From assembly GCA_963702175.1 (NCBI GenBank), contig OY969721.1, forward strand, positions 2,170,001 to 2,234,000: a stretch of DNA of 64,000 nt. The letters run 5' to 3'. The stretch comes from VRUE01 sp963702175 (GTDB lineage: Bacteria; Actinomycetota; Thermoleophilia; Solirubrobacterales; 70-9). The number at the start of each line of letters is the position of its first letter. Position 1 is the first letter of the stretch. A program made the translations under genes and the position numbers. Shown piece by piece: positions 1-18,514 of this stretch. Below the pieces are notes generated by a model. It made no database searches. It was given only the letters and a program-made list of their open reading frames with translations, and was not told the origin of the DNA.

Positions 1-3051
<3,051 letters not shown>

Positions 3052-3053
3052 CG

Positions 3054-7103
<4,050 letters not shown>

Positions 7104-7104
7104 G

Positions 7105-7197
7105 CGAGGGGCCGGGTGCCTCCCGCCCGGACAAACGCCGGCCTAATTAGGCCGGCGTTTTGAGTATCCGCCCGTTCGAGAGGCACCCGGCCCCTCG
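7105..7197 (+). repeat. Family A hairpin-bounded element, copy 1
   Basis: Outer arms at 7105-7122 and 7180-7197 are a perfect 18-bp inverted repeat. Inside is a perfect 28-base palindrome at 7133-7160 with centre CCTAATTAGG. The inner flanks are CCGCCCGGACAA on the left and TTGAGTATCCGCCCGTTCG on the right, shared with the copies at 9483-9575 and 41569-41665. The outer arms differ in sequence from those copies but remain complementary. It starts one base after the rpoC stop, so it is probably in the 3' UTR and may terminate transcription or protect the mRNA end. There is no clear T-tract. Confidence 0.9.
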
Positions 7198-7267
7198 TCT
7201 CACAGCGCTCCCGTGACCGAGGTCTGCTCGCTCACAGCGGATAGCGACCTTGGCTGGCTGGCCAAGA

Positions 7268-7273
7268 TAGATT
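7268..7273 (+). promoter_or_regulatory. -10-like hexamer TAGATT for the flavin monooxygenase
   Basis: TAGATT ends six bases before the GTG at 7280, and no Shine-Dalgarno sequence is visible. This is the spacing expected for a leaderless transcript starting at the initiation codon. The same arrangement recurs at other genes in the window. No convincing -35 box is seen. Confidence 0.45.
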
Positions 7274-7279
7274 TCAGGC

Positions 7280-8596
7280 GTGGCTGAGAAGGTTTGCATC
7301 ATCGGAGCTGGGTCTTCCGGGATCGCTGCTTGCCAGGTGCTGGATGCTCGTGGCATCGACTTCGACTGCTTCGAGAAGGGGTCGGAGGTGGGGGGGAACT
7401 GGCGCTTCGAAAACGACAACGGGATGTCGTCGGCCTACCGCTCGCTGCACATCAACACCTCGCGCGGGTTGATGGCCTACAAGACCTACCCGATGCCGGA
7501 GGACTATCCGGACTACCCCAACCACTTCCAGATTGCCCGCTACTTCGACGACTACGTCGACCACTTCGGCTTGCGGCCGAAGATCCGCTTCCGCACCGAG
7601 GTCAAGAGCGTCGAGCCGGCTGACGGGGAGTGGGCGCTCGCCGTCGAGAGCGCCGACGGCGGACGCGAGACGAACCGCTACCAGGCGGTGATCGTCGCCA
7701 ACGGGCACCACTGGGACCCGCGCTGGCCCGAACCGGCCTTTCCAGGCGCGAACGAGTTCGAGGGAGAGCAGATCCACGTCCACCACTACCGCGAGCCGGA
7801 GACGCTGCACGGCAAGCGGGTGCTGGTGCTGGGAATTGGCAACTCCGCCACCGACATCGCGGTCGAGGCTTCCCGGATCGCCGAGACGACCTTCCTGGCG
7901 ATGCGTCGCGGCGCCTACGTCATCCCCAAGTACCTGAAAGGCAAGCCAACCGACGAATCCGCCTCGCCGATACTGACCCGATTTCCGCTTTCGATCCAGC
8001 GCTTCTTCATCGGGCGAATGCTGGGCCTCACGGCTGGTGACATGACTGCCTACGGCCTGCCCAAGCCTGACCACAAACTGCTCGAGGCCCATCCGACCGT
8101 CTCCGCCGAGCTGCTCTCCCGCCTCGGCCACGGCGATGTCGCAGTCAAGTCCAACATCGACCGCTTCGCCGGCGGACGCACCGTTCGCTTCGTCGATGGC
8201 AGCGAGGAGCAGATCGACCTCATCGTCTACTGCACCGGCTACAAGATCAGCTTCCCCTTCTTCGACCCGAGCGTGGTCTCGGCAGCGGACAATCGCCTGC
8301 CCCTCTACCGGCGGGTCGCCTCAGTCAAGCATCCGGGTCTCTACTTCATCGGCTTCATCCAGCCCCTAGGCGCGATCATGCCCCTCGCCGAGGCGCAGGC
8401 GGAATGGGTTGCTGACTTGCTCGGCGGCAAGGGGAAGCTGCCGGCGCCAGCTGAGATGCGCGAAGAGATCGCTGACTCAGAGCGGAAGATGAGGAAGCGC
8501 TACATCGCGTCTAAGCGGCACACGATTCAGGTGGATTTTCACCCGTATCTACGCGAGCTTCGCCGCGAGCGGAAGAGGGCTGCTCAGCGAGTGTAG
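7280..8596 (+). CDS. Flavin-containing monooxygenase-like oxidoreductase
   Basis: FAD- and NAD(P)H-dependent oxidoreductase of the FMO/Baeyer-Villiger group, 438 residues. Seen: N-terminal Rossmann motif GAGSSG at residues 8-13, followed by EVGGNW; an FMO-identity-like stretch FEGEQIHVHHYRE near residue 160; and a second dinucleotide motif GIGNSA near residue 185. A late CTGYK motif (near 8230) is typical of the family. The start is GTG 7280, supported by a -10-like hexamer six bases upstream. The substrate cannot be told. It stands alone between rpoC and a minus-strand pair; a 22-bp perfect inverted repeat begins just after its stop. Confidence 0.88.
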   Translation: MAEKVCIIGAGSSGIAACQVLDARGIDFDCFEKGSEVGGNWRFENDNGMSSAYRSLHINTSRGLMAYKTYPMPEDYPDYPNHFQIARYFDDYVDHFGLRPKIRFRTEVKSVEPADGEWALAVESADGGRETNRYQAVIVANGHHWDPRWPEPAFPGANEFEGEQIHVHHYREPETLHGKRVLVLGIGNSATDIAVEASRIAETTFLAMRRGAYVIPKYLKGKPTDESASPILTRFPLSIQRFFIGRMLGLTAGDMTAYGLPKPDHKLLEAHPTVSAELLSRLGHGDVAVKSNIDRFAGGRTVRFVDGSEEQIDLIVYCTGYKISFPFFDPSVVSAADNRLPLYRRVASVKHPGLYFIGFIQPLGAIMPLAEAQAEWVADLLGGKGKLPAPAEMREEIADSERKMRKRYIASKRHTIQVDFHPYLRELRRERKRAAQRV

Positions 8597-8933
8597 GGGG
8601 AGGCGGCGGGGTGCCCCTCCTGCTTGCTGGGTTTTCCCCTGGGGAAGCTGCGGCCGTCCGAGGAACGGGGGCGGGGCGAAAAACAGGACGCCGCTGCGCT
8701 GGAGGGGCACCCCGCCGCCTCCTCAACGCCGCAGCAGCGCCTCCGTGAGGATCACGGCGGGGGCCGCGGGGGAAGCTTGGTTCCGGGCGCCCGCGCTTGA
8801 AGCCGCCGTCTGAGTCGTCCGCCGCGCCGTCGGCCTCCGGCGCCTTGCTCGCCCACCAGACCAGCCACAGTGCGCCGAAGACCGGGATCTTCAGGACGAC
8901 GAGCAGGAAGAAAATCGGCCAGAACCCCTCCAC
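8511..8933 (-). CDS. Small single-pass membrane protein with read-through C-terminus
   Basis: The N-terminus MEGFWPIFFLLVVLKIPVFG is a clear membrane anchor, followed by a charged segment ending in PRGPRRDPHGG. This resembles short actinobacterial membrane proteins of unknown function. Beyond about residue 70 the frame stays open only because it reads through the 8599-8722 inverted repeat and into the 3' end of the opposite-strand monooxygenase gene, giving a Pro/Arg-rich tail of low plausibility. GTG at 8933 lies just after the stop of the HAD-like gene, so translation may be coupled. The N-terminal half is probably real; the true C-terminus is uncertain. Confidence 0.55.
   Translation of the reverse strand: MEGFWPIFFLLVVLKIPVFGALWLVWWASKAPEADGAADDSDGGFKRGRPEPSFPRGPRRDPHGGAAAALRRRRGAPPAQRRPVFRPAPVPRTAAASPGENPASRRGTPPPPPTLAEQPSSARGEARVDTGENPPESCAA
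8599..8722. repeat. Long perfect inverted repeat with 22-bp arms
   Basis: 8599-8620 and 8701-8722 are perfect reverse complements enclosing 80 bases of unrelated sequence. It starts two bases after the monooxygenase stop. Its arms resemble family A arms (GGGGTG followed by a C-rich run), but the interior lacks the family A core. The minus-strand gene ending at 8511 reads straight through it. Confidence 0.85.
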
Positions 8934-8937
8934 GGAG

Positions 8938-9441
8938 TCAGTGTAGCTCGCGTACCCAGATCTCCAGCGCCGCCACGTGCGCCTCCTCGAGGCCGAGGTG
9001 CGATTCGGCGGGGACGAGCAGCGTCGGCTCCTTGCGTTTCTCGGCCCACTCGTAACAGCTCTGGTCGAAGTTGTCGTCGATCCAGGCCATCGGCCGTCCC
9101 TTGCCGTACTTGTCCAGTGGCCCCAGCTTCCAGTGCGCCGAGCCGAAGCGGGCGGCGCCGTCGAAGGTGACGTAGGGCAGTTCCGGGATCCCCAGCATCG
9201 TCGGCAGGTAGTAGTTGGCCTTGTCCTCCCAGCCGGTCGCCCAGACCAGTTCGAAGAGCTCGCTCAGCCGTCGCAGCCGGTCGCCAGTCGGCAGCGAGAT
9301 CAGGTGGGGCACCCCATCGATCATCTCGAACTTCGCTTGCGACCGATCCGGCTGCTGCTCGGACCCGAACAAGCTGATCACCCCATCAACATCGACAGCG
9401 AGTATTGGTTTGCTCGTCGCTGGGGACTTAGAGAACCGCAT
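8938..9441 (-). CDS. HAD-superfamily protein (Swiss-army-knife RNA repair type)
   Basis: A 167-residue protein with the N-terminal HAD motif I, ILAVDVDGV, and a late acidic WIDDNFD motif expected for motif IV. The ATGWEDKAN segment fits motif II. It most resembles the small HAD domains linked to RNA repair proteins, which are phosphatase-like; the substrate is unknown. It lies downstream of rpsG on the same strand, separated by family A copy 2, and is followed by the small membrane protein gene. Confidence 0.75.
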   Translation of the reverse strand: MRFSKSPATSKPILAVDVDGVISLFGSEQQPDRSQAKFEMIDGVPHLISLPTGDRLRRLSELFELVWATGWEDKANYYLPTMLGIPELPYVTFDGAARFGSAHWKLGPLDKYGKGRPMAWIDDNFDQSCYEWAEKRKEPTLLVPAESHLGLEEAHVAALEIWVRELH

Positions 9442-9482
9442 GGCGCCCCCAAGTGTGGCGATCTTTCGCTGCGGTTGGAGAG

Positions 9483-9575
9483 GGGCAGTGGGGGTACCCC
9501 TCGAACGGGCGGATACTCAAAGTGCCGGTCTAATTAGGCCGGCACTTGTCCGGGCGAGGGGTACCCCCACTGCCC
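9483..9575 (-). repeat. Family A hairpin-bounded element, copy 2 (reverse orientation)
   Basis: Perfect 21-bp outer arms at 9483-9503 and 9555-9575. Read on the minus strand, the interior carries the same CGCCCGGACAA and TTTGAGTATCCGCCCGTTCG flanks as copy 1, around an inner stem with centre CCTAATTAGA. Inner stem ends are GTGCC/GGCAC here, against ACGCC/GGCGT in copy 1: paired changes. It begins two bases after the rpsG stop in the rpsG direction, between rpsG and the HAD-like gene. Confidence 0.9.
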
Positions 9576-9577
9576 GC

Positions 9578-10048
9578 CTACCACCTGTAGTGAGCAAACG
9601 CCTTGTTGGCCTGCGCCATGCGGTAGATGTCGTCCTTCCGCTTCCAGGCACCGCCCTGCTGCTGCGTGGCGTCGAGGATCTCGCTGGCCAGCCGCTCGGA
9701 CATCGAGTACTCGCGGCGCTGACGGGCGAAGTCGACCAGCCAGCGGACCGCGAGGGTGCGGGCGCGGCGGGCCGGGACCTCGACCGGGACCTGGTAGGTG
9801 GCGCCGCCGACCCGGCGCGAGCGAACCTCGAGCACCGGGGTCAGCTGCTTGATCGCCGCCTCCAGTGTCTCTACTGGGTCCTCGCTACTGCGCTCGCCGA
9901 CGATCGCCAACGCGTCGTAGACGAGCCGCTCGGCGAGCGGCTTCTTGCCGTCCTGCATTGTCTTATTGACGACCTGCTGGACGAGGCGGTTGCGGTACCT
10001 TGCGTCGGGCTCGACCGGACGAATCTGCGCTGCGGAGCGGCGAGGCAT
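9578..10048 (-). CDS. rpsG: 30S ribosomal protein S7
   Basis: Head-nucleating protein of the small subunit, 156 residues, the normal length. Starts MPRRSAAQIRPVEPD; the core RLVQQVVNKTMQDGKK and the C-terminal ANKAFAHYRW end are characteristic. ATG 10048 is four bases past the rpsL stop, so the pair forms one operon. Unusually, the operon faces away from fusA-tuf, whereas most bacteria have rpsL-rpsG-fusA-tuf in one direction. Confidence 0.97.
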   Translation of the reverse strand: MPRRSAAQIRPVEPDARYRNRLVQQVVNKTMQDGKKPLAERLVYDALAIVGERSSEDPVETLEAAIKQLTPVLEVRSRRVGGATYQVPVEVPARRARTLAVRWLVDFARQRREYSMSERLASEILDATQQQGGAWKRKDDIYRMAQANKAFAHYRW

Positions 10049-10052
10049 TCGG

Positions 10053-10448
10053 TCAGCTGGCCTTGACGCCGTAGCGGGAGCGGGCCTGCTTGCGGTCCGA
10101 GACGCCAGCGGCGTCCAGGGTGCCGCGCACGATCTTGTAACGGACGCCTGGCAGATCCTTGACGCGACCACCCCTTACCAGGACCACGGAGTGCTCCTGC
10201 AGGTTGTGGCCCTCGCCTGGGATGTAGGTGGTGACCTCCATCCCATTGGTCAGCCGCACACGGGCGATCTTGCGCAGGGCAGAGTTCGGCTTCTTCGGCG
10301 TCACGGTCGCGACGCGGGTGCAGACGCCCCGGCGCTGCGGCGCGGCGACGGCCTTCTTGCGGCCCTGGCCCGACTTGAGACCCGGCGTCGTCGTCTTCTT
10401 CTTAGGGCGCTTGCGGCCCTTGCGAATGAGTTGGTTCGTGTTCGGCAC
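10053..10448 (-). CDS. rpsL: 30S ribosomal protein S12
   Basis: Decoding-centre protein, 131 residues. Start GTG 10448 gives the family N-terminus PNTNQLIRKGR; an upstream ATG is out of frame. Conserved TPKKPNSALRK and GGRVKDLPGVRY segments carry the usual lysines whose substitution gives streptomycin resistance, so no resistance change is seen. A -10-like TACTAT lies eight bases before the GTG, pointing to a leaderless transcript. The first 148 bases overlap the 3' end of an upstream membrane-protein frame. Confidence 0.96.
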   Translation of the reverse strand: MPNTNQLIRKGRKRPKKKTTTPGLKSGQGRKKAVAAPQRRGVCTRVATVTPKKPNSALRKIARVRLTNGMEVTTYIPGEGHNLQEHSVVLVRGGRVKDLPGVRYKIVRGTLDAAGVSDRKQARSRYGVKAS

Positions 10449-11362
10449 GGTCCGGCATAGTAGAGCAGTCCGCCAATGATCAGGCCGATGGCGGCCGCCA
10501 GCTCGATGTAGAAGCCGTCCTCCAGCACCGCGGTGGCGCCGGAGAAGCGCGCTTCCTCCGGGCCCGCATCCTGTCCGGCGGGAAGGTCGACGAGCAGGAT
10601 CACCGCTAGGGAGACGAGGCCGAGGACGAAGACGACCCGTCCCAGCCGCCACCGCTTGCGAGGCAGCGCGACGAGGGCGAGCGCGGCGGCTAGCAGCGCC
10701 ACCGGGATCAGCAGGTAGGAATGGGCCTGGCCGGCGGTCTCCTCGCTGACCGTCGGCGGCGCCGCCGATGACGGGAGACCGGCGTAGCCCGGTTGGCCGA
10801 TCTCGACGCTGCGGTACTCGACGAACTGCGAGGCGATGAGGGCTAGGGCGGCGACGACGATTGCGGTACAGATCACCCGCTCGAAGCTGAGGAAAGCCCA
10901 GAGGCGCTTCGTGCCCCCCACGGTGAGCGCGGCGAGCCGGCGCAGTCGGCGTTCAACCCAGGAGAAAGCACGCAGCAGCAGCACGGCGACGGGGCGAAGC
11001 CGACGACCCAGCCACCGCAGCCAGGGCGCGCATGCGGCCCTCACTTTGCGCCCGGCGGCGGCGAGCCGGGGCCAGGTGCACACCAGCATCCGGTTGAGGC
11101 GACGGTCTGCAGTACGCGTCCAGCCCTCAACTCGCGGTCCCTTCACCAGCAGCGCGTTCAGGCGTCGGTCGGCGGCCCGGGTGAAGGCTTCTACTCGCAC
11201 CCGCGCGACCATTGCCCGACGCCGCACCGCTGCTATCATCGCGCGTCGCTCAGGCAGTTTTTTCGCAGTGCGTTTCGCCGGGCCCGCGAGGGCCTTTTTC
11301 ATGCGCCGATCCCGGTCTTTGCCGGATCGCCTTCGTTTAGTCCGTTTTCGTCCCCAGATCAC
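10301..11362 (-). CDS. Predicted multi-pass membrane protein with basic N-terminus
   Basis: Not recognised. The frame has an Arg/Lys-rich N-terminal half (about 160 residues with two similar RTADRRLN / RAADRRLN stretches), then about four hydrophobic segments (near VICTAIVVAALALIA, YLLIPVALLAAALALVAL, VVFVLGLVSLAVILLV and IELAAAIGLIIGGLLYY). The last 50 residues are Arg-rich and overlap rpsL in another frame, so the natural end is doubtful, although no earlier stop exists. The start is uncertain: the first ATG is only 24 bases from fusA on the other strand, and an internal start (for example MKKALAG) is possible. Confidence 0.6.
   Translation of the reverse strand: MIWGRKRTKRRRSGKDRDRRMKKALAGPAKRTAKKLPERRAMIAAVRRRAMVARVRVEAFTRAADRRLNALLVKGPRVEGWTRTADRRLNRMLVCTWPRLAAAGRKVRAACAPWLRWLGRRLRPVAVLLLRAFSWVERRLRRLAALTVGGTKRLWAFLSFERVICTAIVVAALALIASQFVEYRSVEIGQPGYAGLPSSAAPPTVSEETAGQAHSYLLIPVALLAAALALVALPRKRWRLGRVVFVLGLVSLAVILLVDLPAGQDAGPEEARFSGATAVLEDGFYIELAAAIGLIIGGLLYYAGPCRTRTNSFARAASALRRRRRRRVSSRARAARRPSPRRSAGASAPASRP
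10457..10462 (-). promoter_or_regulatory. -10-like hexamer TACTAT for rpsL
   Basis: On the minus strand TACTAT is followed by eight bases and then the rpsL GTG, with no Shine-Dalgarno sequence. This suggests leaderless rpsL-rpsG transcription starting inside the overlapping membrane-protein frame. No clear -35 box is seen. Confidence 0.45.
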
Positions 11363-11373
11363 GAGAGAACCCC

Positions 11374-11379
11374 TAACTT
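11374..11379 (+). promoter_or_regulatory. -10-like hexamer TAACTT for fusA
   Basis: TAACTT ends six bases before the fusA ATG, with no Shine-Dalgarno sequence, again the leaderless arrangement. It lies in the 23-base gap between the divergent membrane-protein frame and fusA. Confidence 0.4.
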
Positions 11380-11385
11380 AAGACC

Positions 11386-13494
<2,109 letters not shown>

Positions 13495-13621
13495 GCGCCG
13501 GGTGCTGGCTATATTTCCCAGGTTCGCCCGCAGGCGGTATTAACCGCGCCGTTGGCGATGCCCACGAACTTAAGCAGTCAAAGCAGACAGAAACCGACTT
13601 CGAAAGGTAGAACGGAGAGCG

Positions 13622-14806
<1,185 letters not shown>

Positions 14807-14879
14807 CGACCGGGGGCGGGCTTTGCCCGCCCTGTCGCCGTCTTAGGGCGGCGAGACAACTGCAAAGGACATACGACCG

Positions 14880-14914
14880 GGGCGGCGCCCCACCAAAGGG
14901 GCCCCGCCCTTTAT
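14880..14914 (+). terminator. Rho-independent terminator or attenuator between tuf and rpsJ
   Basis: 12-base arms at 14880-14891 and 14898-14909 pair with one mismatch around a six-base loop and are followed by TTTAT. It would end tuf transcripts. Because it lies 46 bases upstream of rpsJ, it could also act as an S10-operon attenuator. A second small hairpin with TCGCCG/CGGCGA arms lies at about 14833-14854. Confidence 0.7.
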
Positions 14915-14959
14915 GCGCGGTAAGGACCGTGTGAGAGGACCAAGGAAGAAAGTTCGAAA

Positions 14960-15280
14960 GTGGCAGCGATAGCGGCACAAAAGATCAGGATCCGGCTCAA
15001 GGCGTATGACCACGACGCCATAGACCGGGCTGCCCGCGAGATCGTCGAGACGGCGGAGCGCACCGGCGCCAGCGTCTCCGGTCCGGTGCCGCTGCCCACC
15101 GAGAAGAACGTCTACTGCGTGATTCGCTCGCCGTTCAAGGACAAGGACTCGCGCGAGCACTTCGAGATCCGCACCCACAAGCGGCTGATCGACATCCACC
15201 AGCCGTCTCCAAAAACCGTCGACTCGCTGCAGCGCCTCGACTCGCTGCCCGCCGGTGTCGACATCGAGATCCGCCTCTAA
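14960..15280 (+). CDS. rpsJ: 30S ribosomal protein S10
   Basis: First gene of the S10 cluster, 106 residues; in addition to its ribosomal role the family also serves as NusE. Core KIRIRLKAYDHDAID and the conserved REHFEIRTHKRLIDI. GTG 14960 follows an AAGGAAG Shine-Dalgarno stretch and adds a short MAAIAAQ leader to the usual start. rplC starts six bases past the stop region. Confidence 0.97.
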   Translation: MAAIAAQKIRIRLKAYDHDAIDRAAREIVETAERTGASVSGPVPLPTEKNVYCVIRSPFKDKDSREHFEIRTHKRLIDIHQPSPKTVDSLQRLDSLPAGVDIEIRL

Positions 15281-15285
15281 CTGCG

Positions 15286-15915
15286 ATGGCCGCGATCCTC
15301 GGAAAGAAGCTCGGGATGACGCAGGTCTTTGCCGAGGACGGCGTGGTGACACCGGTGACCGTGATCGAGGCCGGCCCCTGCAAGGTGACCGCGGTGCGCG
15401 AGCCCGAGCGCGACGGCTACGCCGCCGTGCAGCTCGCCTTCGGCGAGGTCAAGGAGGGCAAGCTCTCGCAGGCCGAGGAGGGTCACCTGAAGAAGGCGGG
15501 CGCGCCGCCTTCCCGCCACCTGGTCGAGTTCCGTGACGAGGATCTCGGCGCGGAGGAGGGCCCCAAGGTTGGCGACGACGTCACCGTTGACTCCTTCGAG
15601 CCGGGCCAGAAGGTCAAGGTCTCGGGCATCTCGGTCGGCAAGGGCTTCCAGGGCGGGATCAAGCGCCACAACTTCAGTCGCGGCCCTGTCACTCACGGCT
15701 CGCACAACGTGCGTGCCCCCGGCTCGATCGGCGCCAGCGCCTTTCCGGCTCGCGTCTTCAAGGGGATGCGGATGCCAGGCCAGATGGGCAACAAGCGGAT
15801 CACCCAGAAGGGCCTCGAAGTGGCCCAGGTCGACCCCGAGCGCAACCTGCTGCTGATCAAGGGTTCGGTGCCGGGCCACCGCAACGCGATGGTGGAGGTG
15901 CGGACCGATGGCTAA
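15286..15915 (+). CDS. rplC: 50S ribosomal protein L3
   Basis: Early-assembly large-subunit protein, 209 residues. Begins MAAILGKKLGMTQVF, then the conserved GKGFQGGIKRHNFSRGPVTHGS and GQMGNKRIT segments. The 3' end overlaps the rplD start by eight bases, so the two are probably translationally coupled. Confidence 0.97.
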   Translation: MAAILGKKLGMTQVFAEDGVVTPVTVIEAGPCKVTAVREPERDGYAAVQLAFGEVKEGKLSQAEEGHLKKAGAPPSRHLVEFRDEDLGAEEGPKVGDDVTVDSFEPGQKVKVSGISVGKGFQGGIKRHNFSRGPVTHGSHNVRAPGSIGASAFPARVFKGMRMPGQMGNKRITQKGLEVAQVDPERNLLLIKGSVPGHRNAMVEVRTDG

Positions 15916-16519
15916 GGCCGCCGTGCTCGGCAAGACCACCAAAGCGGACCTGCCGAAGGAGCTCTTCACCGAGCCCTTCCACCACTCGCTGGTCGACGAG
16001 GCCGCCCGCGCCGACCTCGCCGCGCGCCGCCGCGGCACCGCCTCGACCCTGACCCGGGCCGAGGTCGCGATGACCGGAGCAAAGGCCTGGCGCCAGAAGG
16101 GCACCGGCCGCGCACGCGTTGGTGCGCTCAGCGCTCCGAGCCGGTTCGGTGGCGGCGTCGCCTTCGGCCCAAAGCCGCGCCACTACACGGTGAAGGTCAA
16201 CCGCAAGGCCCGCCGCCGGGCGCTCCGCTCTGCCCTCTCCGTCCATGCTGAGCGCGACAGCGTCGCCGTCCTCGATGCGAGTGCCTACGAGACCCCGTCG
16301 ACGAAGACGGCGGCCGCGGCACTGGGGAAATGGGGGGCGAAGCTGCCGACCCTGGTCGTCGTCGACGCTGAGGAGGCTGGCGCCGCCAAGAGCTTTCGCA
16401 ACATCGAGAGGGTCGGCGTCCTCGACGCGGACGCGATCGGGGTGGCCGACGTGATCGGTGCCGCCTCACTAGTCATCTCAGAGGGCGCGCTGGAGAAGCT
16501 GCAGGGGAGGCTGGCCTGA
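15908..16519 (+). CDS. rplD: 50S ribosomal protein L4
   Basis: 203 residues. The ARRRGTASTLTRAEV and KQKGTGRARVGALSAP loop lines the exit tunnel; GGGVAFGPKPRHY is a family signature. Overlaps rplC by eight bases and rplW by one base. In many bacteria L4 also represses its own operon; no dedicated leader for that can be proved here. Confidence 0.97.
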   Translation: MAKAAVLGKTTKADLPKELFTEPFHHSLVDEAARADLAARRRGTASTLTRAEVAMTGAKAWRQKGTGRARVGALSAPSRFGGGVAFGPKPRHYTVKVNRKARRRALRSALSVHAERDSVAVLDASAYETPSTKTAAAALGKWGAKLPTLVVVDAEEAGAAKSFRNIERVGVLDADAIGVADVIGAASLVISEGALEKLQGRLA

Positions 16520-16812
16520 TGGATCCCCGCAATGTGCTCATCCGGCCCGTGGTCTCGGAGAAGAGCTACGCGCTGATCGGGGAAGGGAAGTACACCTTCC
16601 GCGTCGCCGACCGGGCCCACAAGACCCAGATCGCCCACGCGGTCGAAGAGATCTTCGACGTCAGCGTCGACACGGTCCGCACCTCGCAGGTGCGCGCCAA
16701 GCCGAAGCGCCGCGGCCTCAGCAAAGGCAAAACCCGTGGCTGGAAGAAGGCCGTCGTCCAGCTCGCCCCAGGTGAGCGGATCGAGCTGTTCGAGGGCGCG
16801 GAGACCGCCTAA
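16519..16812 (+). CDS. rplW: 50S ribosomal protein L23
   Basis: 97 residues, normal length; tunnel-exit protein that docks trigger factor and SRP. MDPRNVLIRPVVSEKSY is the typical start and the conserved loop KPKRRGLSKGKTRGWKKA is present. Start and stop codons overlap with rplD by one base. Confidence 0.97.
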   Translation: MDPRNVLIRPVVSEKSYALIGEGKYTFRVADRAHKTQIAHAVEEIFDVSVDTVRTSQVRAKPKRRGLSKGKTRGWKKAVVQLAPGERIELFEGAETA

Positions 16813-16823
16813 GAGGAATAGAG

Positions 16824-17669
<846 letters not shown>

Positions 17670-17671
17670 CG

Positions 17672-17944
17672 ATGGGACGCTCGACGAAAAAGGGACCGTG
17701 GGTGGAAGCGGCGCTGATGAAGCGGATCGCGGCGATGAACGAGTCCGGCACGAAGCAGATGGTGAAGACCTGGTCGCGTACCTCGACCGTCTTCCCGGAG
17801 ATGGTCGGGCACACGATCGCGGTCCACGACGGCCGCAAGCACGTCCCTGTCTTCATCTCGGAGTCGATGGTCGGCCACAAGCTGGGCGAGTTCGCGCCGA
17901 CGCGCACCTTCCGCGCCCACTCTGGCACCGGCAAGGGCGAGTAA
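17672..17944 (+). CDS. rpsS: 30S ribosomal protein S19
   Basis: 90 residues. MGRSTKKGPWVEAALMKRI start, RTSTVFPEMVGHTIAVHDGRKH core. It starts two bases past the rplB stop and ends two bases before the rplV start. Head protein that pairs with S13. Confidence 0.96.
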   Translation: MGRSTKKGPWVEAALMKRIAAMNESGTKQMVKTWSRTSTVFPEMVGHTIAVHDGRKHVPVFISESMVGHKLGEFAPTRTFRAHSGTGKGE

Positions 17945-17946
17945 CG

Positions 17947-18510
17947 ATGGCCGACGAGAAACAAAAAGCGAAAGCGAAAGCTGCGGCGAAAGCCAAAGAC
18001 TCGAAAGCGGCCAAACCCAAAGCCGCGAAACGCAAAGCTGCGGCGAAAACCGACGCCAAAGAGACGTCTGCCAAAAAAGCCGCCGCCAAAAAAGAGCCGA
18101 CGACCAAAAAAGCGGCGAAAAAAGCTGTCAAGAAAGCCATCAAGACAGAGTCGGCGAAGCCGCTGGCGCCGATCGTGGTCCGCGCCAGCTCCCGCTATGT
18201 ACGGGTGGCGCCGCGCAAGGCGCGCCTCGTCGCCGACCAGGTCCGCGGCCTGCACATCGACCGCGCCCGCGCCCTGCTCCAGTTCTCGCCGCGCGGTGCT
18301 GCCGAGGACATCAAGAAGCTGATCGAGTCGGCTGCTTCCAACGCCGAGAACAACCACGACCTGGTCGCAGACGAGATGCGGATCGCCGAGATCACCGTCG
18401 ACGAGGGGCCGACCTTGAAGCGCTTCCGGCCCCGGGCCCTGGGCCGGGCAACGCCGATCCACAAGCGAACCAGCCACATCGCCGTGGCTCTGAGCCCGGA
18501 AGAGGACTGA
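17947..18510 (+). CDS. rplV: 50S ribosomal protein L22 with Lys/Ala-rich N-terminal extension
   Basis: 187 residues, against about 110-130 usual. Residues 1-75 are almost entirely Lys, Ala, Thr and Asp (AKAKAAAKAKDSKAAKPKAA and similar), like a histone H1 tail. The ribosomal core starts at about residue 77 (VRASSRYVRVAPRKARLVAD) and keeps the beta-hairpin FRPRALGRATPIHKRTSH that lines the exit tunnel. The ATG at 17947 is two bases past rpsS, and the extension uses AAA-rich lysine codons unlike the core. An internal start for a short form is possible, but no good Shine-Dalgarno sequence is seen. Confidence 0.95.
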   Translation: MADEKQKAKAKAAAKAKDSKAAKPKAAKRKAAAKTDAKETSAKKAAAKKEPTTKKAAKKAVKKAIKTESAKPLAPIVVRASSRYVRVAPRKARLVADQVRGLHIDRARALLQFSPRGAAEDIKKLIESAASNAENNHDLVADEMRIAEITVDEGPTLKRFRPRALGRATPIHKRTSHIAVALSPEED

Positions 18511-18514
18511 CGAC

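Noticed and set aside
7105..7197. Simple rho-independent terminator
   Set aside because: Hairpin is nested, has a conserved unpaired-flank sequence shared with two other loci and lacks a T-tract; termination alone does not explain the conserved core.
9945..10460. Plus-strand frame across rpsG-rpsL
   Set aside because: Antisense shadow of two conserved ribosomal genes.
13495..13621. Hidden small gene or leader between fusA and tuf
   Set aside because: No coding frame with a good start, no stable hairpin and no similarity to the rpmJ/rpsK leaders was seen.
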